Shown piece by piece: positions 60,685 to 64,000 of a stretch of DNA of 64,000 nt (position 1 is its first letter; each line of letters begins with the position of its first letter). A program made the translations under genes and the position numbers. The notes beneath the pieces are model-generated. The model had not been told where the DNA came from, searched no databases, and saw nothing but the letters and a program-made list of their open reading frames with translations. Origin of the DNA: Pseudidiomarina aquimaris (GTDB lineage: Bacteria > Pseudomonadota > Gammaproteobacteria > Enterobacterales > Alteromonadaceae). The stretch spans positions 124,001-188,000 of the forward strand of contig NZ_PIPT01000003.1 of NCBI RefSeq assembly GCF_003987395.1. Reading direction: 5' to 3'.

Positions 60685-61818
60685 TTGAAGTCTCTTTCTC
60701 TGCAATTTAAAACCGCATTATATGCGTCAGCGTTCAGTGTGTTAGCGCTGCAAGTTAATTCTCCAGCTTCTGCATTCGAGCAAGTCGACGCTAAACAAGC
60801 GTTTCAGCACTCTTATAAAGCTTATGAAACAGCAAATGCTGATGCTTCGACACCGAATAGCGTATTACAAGAGCTTGCCTTCGAAGCCTATATAGCAGGT
60901 CGCGATTACTTTGGCAGCGAACACTTAAATACCGCCAACTTAGCGCTAAATTACCTATTTTTGTTGAAGCCTAAGGAACGCGTTAGTGAGCAAGCACATG
61001 CATTAGCTGCTTTAGTTGTACGCATTTATCAACGTGAGTATGACGCTTCTGCAATCGAACTACTTGAACCACTGTTGCTCGCGTTTGAGACCATGCCAAG
61101 CGCAAAAGATGAGCAAATATCTCAATACGAAATTGCCATCACTGAAGTATTTGTCGCGCAAGAAGCAGCGCATCCTGGAGTGGTATTAGCGGTGAAAACC
61201 GCAATGGCAAAGGCGTTTTTGCGGTTGAATCAATCGCGGCCAGCACTTTGGTCGTCACTGTATGACGCATATCTTGAGCGTAATGGCGCGGATCATGTGC
61301 TGACTGTTACCAGCGCGTTTTATGCCGCAATGGAAGATGCAGGAGAAGGCGACGTTGATGACGCGATTGAAAAGCTTGAACAAGTGGTTGCTGTTGATGC
61401 CCTAGGTCGTGCAGCAGTATCGCAGTTGCAGTTAGCGGCGAATCACCGATTGGTAGCCTTTTATGCTAACCAAAAGGATGAAGACGCGGTCGACCGCAGT
61501 TTGGCGCGTATTGCTGAAATGAGCGCGGAGTTAGGTGTCGAGTCGACCAATGAAGTTGTGTATCGAGTCAATCCATCCTATCCAAAAGAGCATCTAAGAT
61601 CAGATGAAGGTGGCCACGTCAAATTGAAGTTCGATATTAATACCTCAGGGCGCACCGAGAACATTCGCATCGAATCGGAGAGTGCGCCTGAGTTTGGTCG
61701 TGAGGGACTTAAGGCACTATCGAAATGGTTGTACGTTCCGGCCTATGAAAATGGTCAACCGGTTAAGGTGAAAGACGAGACCGTACAACTGGATTTTAGC
61801 ATCCAAAAGTCAAACTAA
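60685..61818 (+). CDS. Exported protein with helical repeats and a TonB-type C-terminal domain
   Basis: 377 residues from a TTG start at 60685, eight bases after AAGG. A GTG at 60676 is possible but leaves no room for the ribosome site. The N-terminus is a clean signal peptide (to about residue 24, PASAFE). The middle 220 residues are helical and TPR-like (SYKAYETANADAS, VRIYQREYDASAIELLEPLL). The last 90 residues are a TonB C-terminal domain: NPSYPKEHLRSDEGGHVKLKFDIN, then GLKALSKWLYVPAYENGQPV. Unlike TonB it has no N-terminal membrane helix for ExbB/ExbD and no proline-rich span. It could be a free periplasmic relative that binds a partner, not a true energy transducer. Function unknown. 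Confidence 0.75.
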   Translation: MKSLSLQFKTALYASAFSVLALQVNSPASAFEQVDAKQAFQHSYKAYETANADASTPNSVLQELAFEAYIAGRDYFGSEHLNTANLALNYLFLLKPKERVSEQAHALAALVVRIYQREYDASAIELLEPLLLAFETMPSAKDEQISQYEIAITEVFVAQEAAHPGVVLAVKTAMAKAFLRLNQSRPALWSSLYDAYLERNGADHVLTVTSAFYAAMEDAGEGDVDDAIEKLEQVVAVDALGRAAVSQLQLAANHRLVAFYANQKDEDAVDRSLARIAEMSAELGVESTNEVVYRVNPSYPKEHLRSDEGGHVKLKFDINTSGRTENIRIESESAPEFGREGLKALSKWLYVPAYENGQPVKVKDETVQLDFSIQKSN

Positions 61819-62600
61819 CGCTTAGCTACCATGCGGCGCACGAAGCTAGGCGAGATGCGCTGCAAAAAAGGAGCTAATTTCGACATGCCGGAGCCAACCA
61901 CGACTTCGGCTTTTCCTTTCGCAATAGCTTGCAATGATTGGCGTGCGCATTCTTCAGCTGAAATACCACTGGCGTTATCTGGATCTTCTTTGCCAAGTGT
62001 AGAACCGTCGCCCGACAGTGAGTTGTGGGCAATGGCGGTATTGATAAAGCCTGGCAAAATTGAAGTGACCACCAGTCCATGTTCGTGCATTTCTGCGCGT
62101 AACGAATCCATAAAGCCAATGACCGCAAACTTAGCGCCGTTGTAACCACTACGCAGCTTGGTGCCAACCTTACCAGCCACAGACGAGACCGTGACGATCT
62201 GGCCACTACGGCGTTCTACCATGCGCGGTAACACAAGCTTGGTGAGCGCAACGACGCCGAAATAGTCGATTTCCATCAACTGACGATAGACTTTTAAATC
62301 GGTATCCAAAATCATCGAGCGTTGTGAAACACCGGCGTTATTGATCAATATATCGATGACTTGGTCGCCCAGAGCTTCGCGTGCCTGCGCAGCCGCAGCT
62401 TCTGGCTGGCTCAAATCGAGGGCCAACACTTGATGATGCTCAGGGTGAGCAAGTTTACTGCGAACTTGTTCGAGAACCTCGGCGCGGCGCGACGTCAGAA
62501 TCAAATGGGCACCGGCTTCGGCAAGTTGCTCCGCCATAGCCAAACCGATGCCTGAAGAGGCACCGGTTAGCCAGACGGTTTTACCCGAAAAGTAGCTCAT
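61815..62600 (-). CDS. Short-chain dehydrogenase/reductase
   Basis: 261 residues of the classical SDR family. Nucleotide motif TGASSGIG (about 14-21), NNAG near residue 88, catalytic Ser near residue 140 and YxxxK as YNGAK near residue 155. The C-terminus is hydrophobic/basic (KLAPFLQRISPSFVRRMVAKR, shown in part), reminiscent of membrane-associated SDRs of the DHRS7 type. Cofactor is likely NADP(H), with substrate unknown. Its stop overlaps the convergent TonB-domain gene by four bases. Confidence 0.88.
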   Translation of the reverse strand: MSYFSGKTVWLTGASSGIGLAMAEQLAEAGAHLILTSRRAEVLEQVRSKLAHPEHHQVLALDLSQPEAAAAQAREALGDQVIDILINNAGVSQRSMILDTDLKVYRQLMEIDYFGVVALTKLVLPRMVERRSGQIVTVSSVAGKVGTKLRSGYNGAKFAVIGFMDSLRAEMHEHGLVVTSILPGFINTAIAHNSLSGDGSTLGKEDPDNASGISAEECARQSLQAIAKGKAEVVVGSGMSKLAPFLQRISPSFVRRMVAKR

Positions 62601-62603
62601 GGT

Positions 62604-64000
62604 TTAGCCTACCGCTGGGTACATGTAGTTGGCTTGGATACCGAGTGGAATGCCAAGCATCCAGTAGATAACTAGGAAGGCCGACCACAGCACTAATAAG
62701 CTAACGGTAAATGGCAGCATCAATGCAACCAACGAACCAATACCAGTACCTTTCACATAACGCTGACAGTACAACACCACGAGTGGGAAGTAAGGTAACA
62801 ACGGCGTAATAATGTTACTGGTGGAGTCACCAACACGGTACGCGGCCTGAGTTAAGTCAGGTGAGTAACCTAGCTGCATCAGCATTGGTACGAAAATCGG
62901 TGAAATCAGTGCCCATTTCGCTGAAGCTGAGCCAACAAACAAGTTAATGAAGGCCACCAAGAAAATGATGCCGACCATGGTGACACCACCGGAAAGCTGC
63001 AATGAGCTCAAGAAGGTTGCACCTTTGATTGATAGCAGAATACCGAGGTTAGAGTCGCCGAATGCTTTGATAAACAAGGCACAGAAGAACGCCATAACCA
63101 TATAGTAGGCCATGCCTTCCATCGACTTGGTCATTGCCCCAATCACATCTTGTGAGTTAGAGAAGTTACCCGAAACATAGCCGTGGACGATACCCGGTAA
63201 AATGAAGAGTAAGAAAATCAGTGGCACGATCATCTGCATCAATGGCGCGCTGAAAGACGCCAACTCACCAGTCACAGGATCAGCTAGAGGCGTGTTTTCC
63301 GCCGCTGCGGCAAAGTAGAGGCCGACTAAACCAACTACCATGGTTAACACGCCTAAATAGAACGCTTTACGGTCACGAGGCGTCACATCGTCAAGCGCAG
63401 GCATGTCTTCTTGGTCGCCGTCGATAGGCGTTTTGCTCAAACGTGGCTCAATCACGCGGTCGGTTAAGTACCAGCCAACTAACACCACTATAATTGACGA
63501 TGCAGCGGTGAAGAAGTAGTTGTTCAACGGATTCAATTGAATATTCGGGTCAAGGATCTGCGCCGCAGACTGGGTAAAGCCTTGCAAGAGCGGGTCAATC
63601 GCTGACGGGACAAAGTTGGCACTGAAGCCGCCCGAAACACCGGCAAACGCAGCGGCAATACCCGCCAATGGGTGACGGCCCGCGGCGTAGTAGATGACAC
63701 CACCAAGCGGAATCACCAGCACGTAGCCGGCGTCAACGGCGGTATGGCTGACAATCGCGATCAAGATGAGTACCGGAGTTAACAAGGCCTTCGGCGTGAC
63801 ATTCAACATCAGCTTGATAGCGACGTTAATAAAGCCACTGCGTTCAGCAACACCAACACCGAGCATGGCAACTAGCACCACACCTAACGGCGCAAAGCCC
63901 ATAAAGGTGCCGACCATATTGGCGAGGAAGTCGGCCATGGCTTCGCCGCTCAGTAAGTTGGCAACTTGTACGTTCTCGCCCGTAAGAGGGTGTTTGGCAT
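62604..64000 (-). CDS. AbgT-family transporter (5' end outside window)
   Basis: The frame stays open to the right edge: codons beyond the ATG at 63938 read AKHPLTGENVQVANLLSGEA, which matches the periplasmic loop of AbgT transporters before the segment GFAPLGVVLVAMLGVGVAE. The true start is therefore to the right of base 64000, and the ATG at 63938 is internal. At least 465 residues are visible with about 11 transmembrane helices and conserved AGVSGGFSANF and PAAVAF-like GSASAKWALISPIFVPML regions. The family exports sulfonamides or takes up p-aminobenzoyl-glutamate, driven by protons or sodium. A start-side gene may lie beyond the edge. It is the upstream gene of a pair with the SDR. Confidence 0.9.
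   Translation of the reverse strand, partial: AKHPLTGENVQVANLLSGEAMADFLANMVGTFMGFAPLGVVLVAMLGVGVAERSGFINVAIKLMLNVTPKALLTPVLILIAIVSHTAVDAGYVLVIPLGGVIYYAAGRHPLAGIAAAFAGVSGGFSANFVPSAIDPLLQGFTQSAAQILDPNIQLNPLNNYFFTAASSIIVVLVGWYLTDRVIEPRLSKTPIDGDQEDMPALDDVTPRDRKAFYLGVLTMVVGLVGLYFAAAAENTPLADPVTGELASFSAPLMQMIVPLIFLLFILPGIVHGYVSGNFSNSQDVIGAMTKSMEGMAYYMVMAFFCALFIKAFGDSNLGILLSIKGATFLSSLQLSGGVTMVGIIFLVAFINLFVGSASAKWALISPIFVPMLMQLGYSPDLTQAAYRVGDSTSNIITPLLPYFPLVVLYCQRYVKGTGIGSLVALMLPFTVSLLVLWSAFLVIYWMLGIPLGIQANYMYPAVG

Noticed and set aside
63860-63938. Treating 63938 as the true start of the AbgT-family gene
   Set aside because: The frame is open to the edge and the extra residues match the family's conserved loop.

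Overview
The window looks like chromosomal core sequence from a marine gammaproteobacterium of the Alteromonadales, most likely Idiomarinaceae (Idiomarina, Pseudidiomarina or Aliidiomarina). This is an inference from gene content and order. The supporting signs are a cysZ / smc-zipA-ligA block (Smc rather than MukB), a dnaE-accA-tilS block, a gloB / yafS-rnhA-dnaQ neighbourhood, a monomeric NADP-isocitrate dehydrogenase, a branched-chain 2-oxoacid dehydrogenase operon, and many peptidase, TonB-receptor and RND genes with no sugar-uptake genes. I see no prophage, insertion sequence, CRISPR array or rRNA.

Layout. 1-3.2 kb: the end of an amidohydrolase gene, then a two-gene partner-switching module (STAS protein plus PP2C phosphatase/anti-sigma kinase fusion). 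3.2-10.9 kb: yciH, cysB, sdaA, nudL, pabB, fumarase and rmuC. 10.9-21.5 kb: rimO, an S1/P1 nuclease, a solute-binding-like protein and cysZ on the minus strand, facing smc-zipA-ligA on the plus strand. 21.5-26.7 kb: mltD, gloB, yafS, a rhodanese, rnhA, dnaQ and two identical tRNA-Asp genes. 26.7-35.3 kb: a small cysteine-cluster protein, an M3 peptidase lipoprotein, a TonB-dependent receptor, a DUF2165 protein and icd. 35.3-41.7 kb: a more accessory stretch with a TPR-GGDEF protein, a YqiA-like esterase, a HEPN-like protein, an unknown anchored protein, a serine hydrolase and an SMP-30-like protein. 41.8-50.2 kb: dnaE, accA, a short tilS, a DMT exporter and a Kef-type antiporter. 50.3-56.7 kb: an RND efflux adaptor and pump, a DUF599 protein and astE. 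56.7-64 kb: E1alpha, E1beta and E2 of the branched-chain 2-oxoacid dehydrogenase, a TonB-domain protein, an SDR and an AbgT-type transporter that runs off the right edge.

How the genes work together. cysZ and cysB serve sulfate uptake and cysteine synthesis. smc, zipA and ligA serve chromosome compaction, division and ligation. dnaE and dnaQ supply the polymerase and proofreading subunits of DNA polymerase III. icd, fumarase, sdaA, astE and bkd point to amino-acid catabolism feeding the TCA cycle. The RND pair and the Kef-type antiporter cover efflux and ion homeostasis.

The most unusual signal is inside the E2 gene. Three short hairpins, each with a GTAG head followed by a palindrome, lie in the same orientation and the same codon phase. 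Each falls just after a folded domain and encodes linker residues of the pattern VAR-S/G-S-x-x-G. The paired stem bases change together between copies. This looks like REP-type palindromic elements that were captured as protein linker. Other items worth a look are a TilS that is short and lacks the usual first serine of its PP-loop, an orphan HEPN-like protein, and several unassigned operator-like palindromes.
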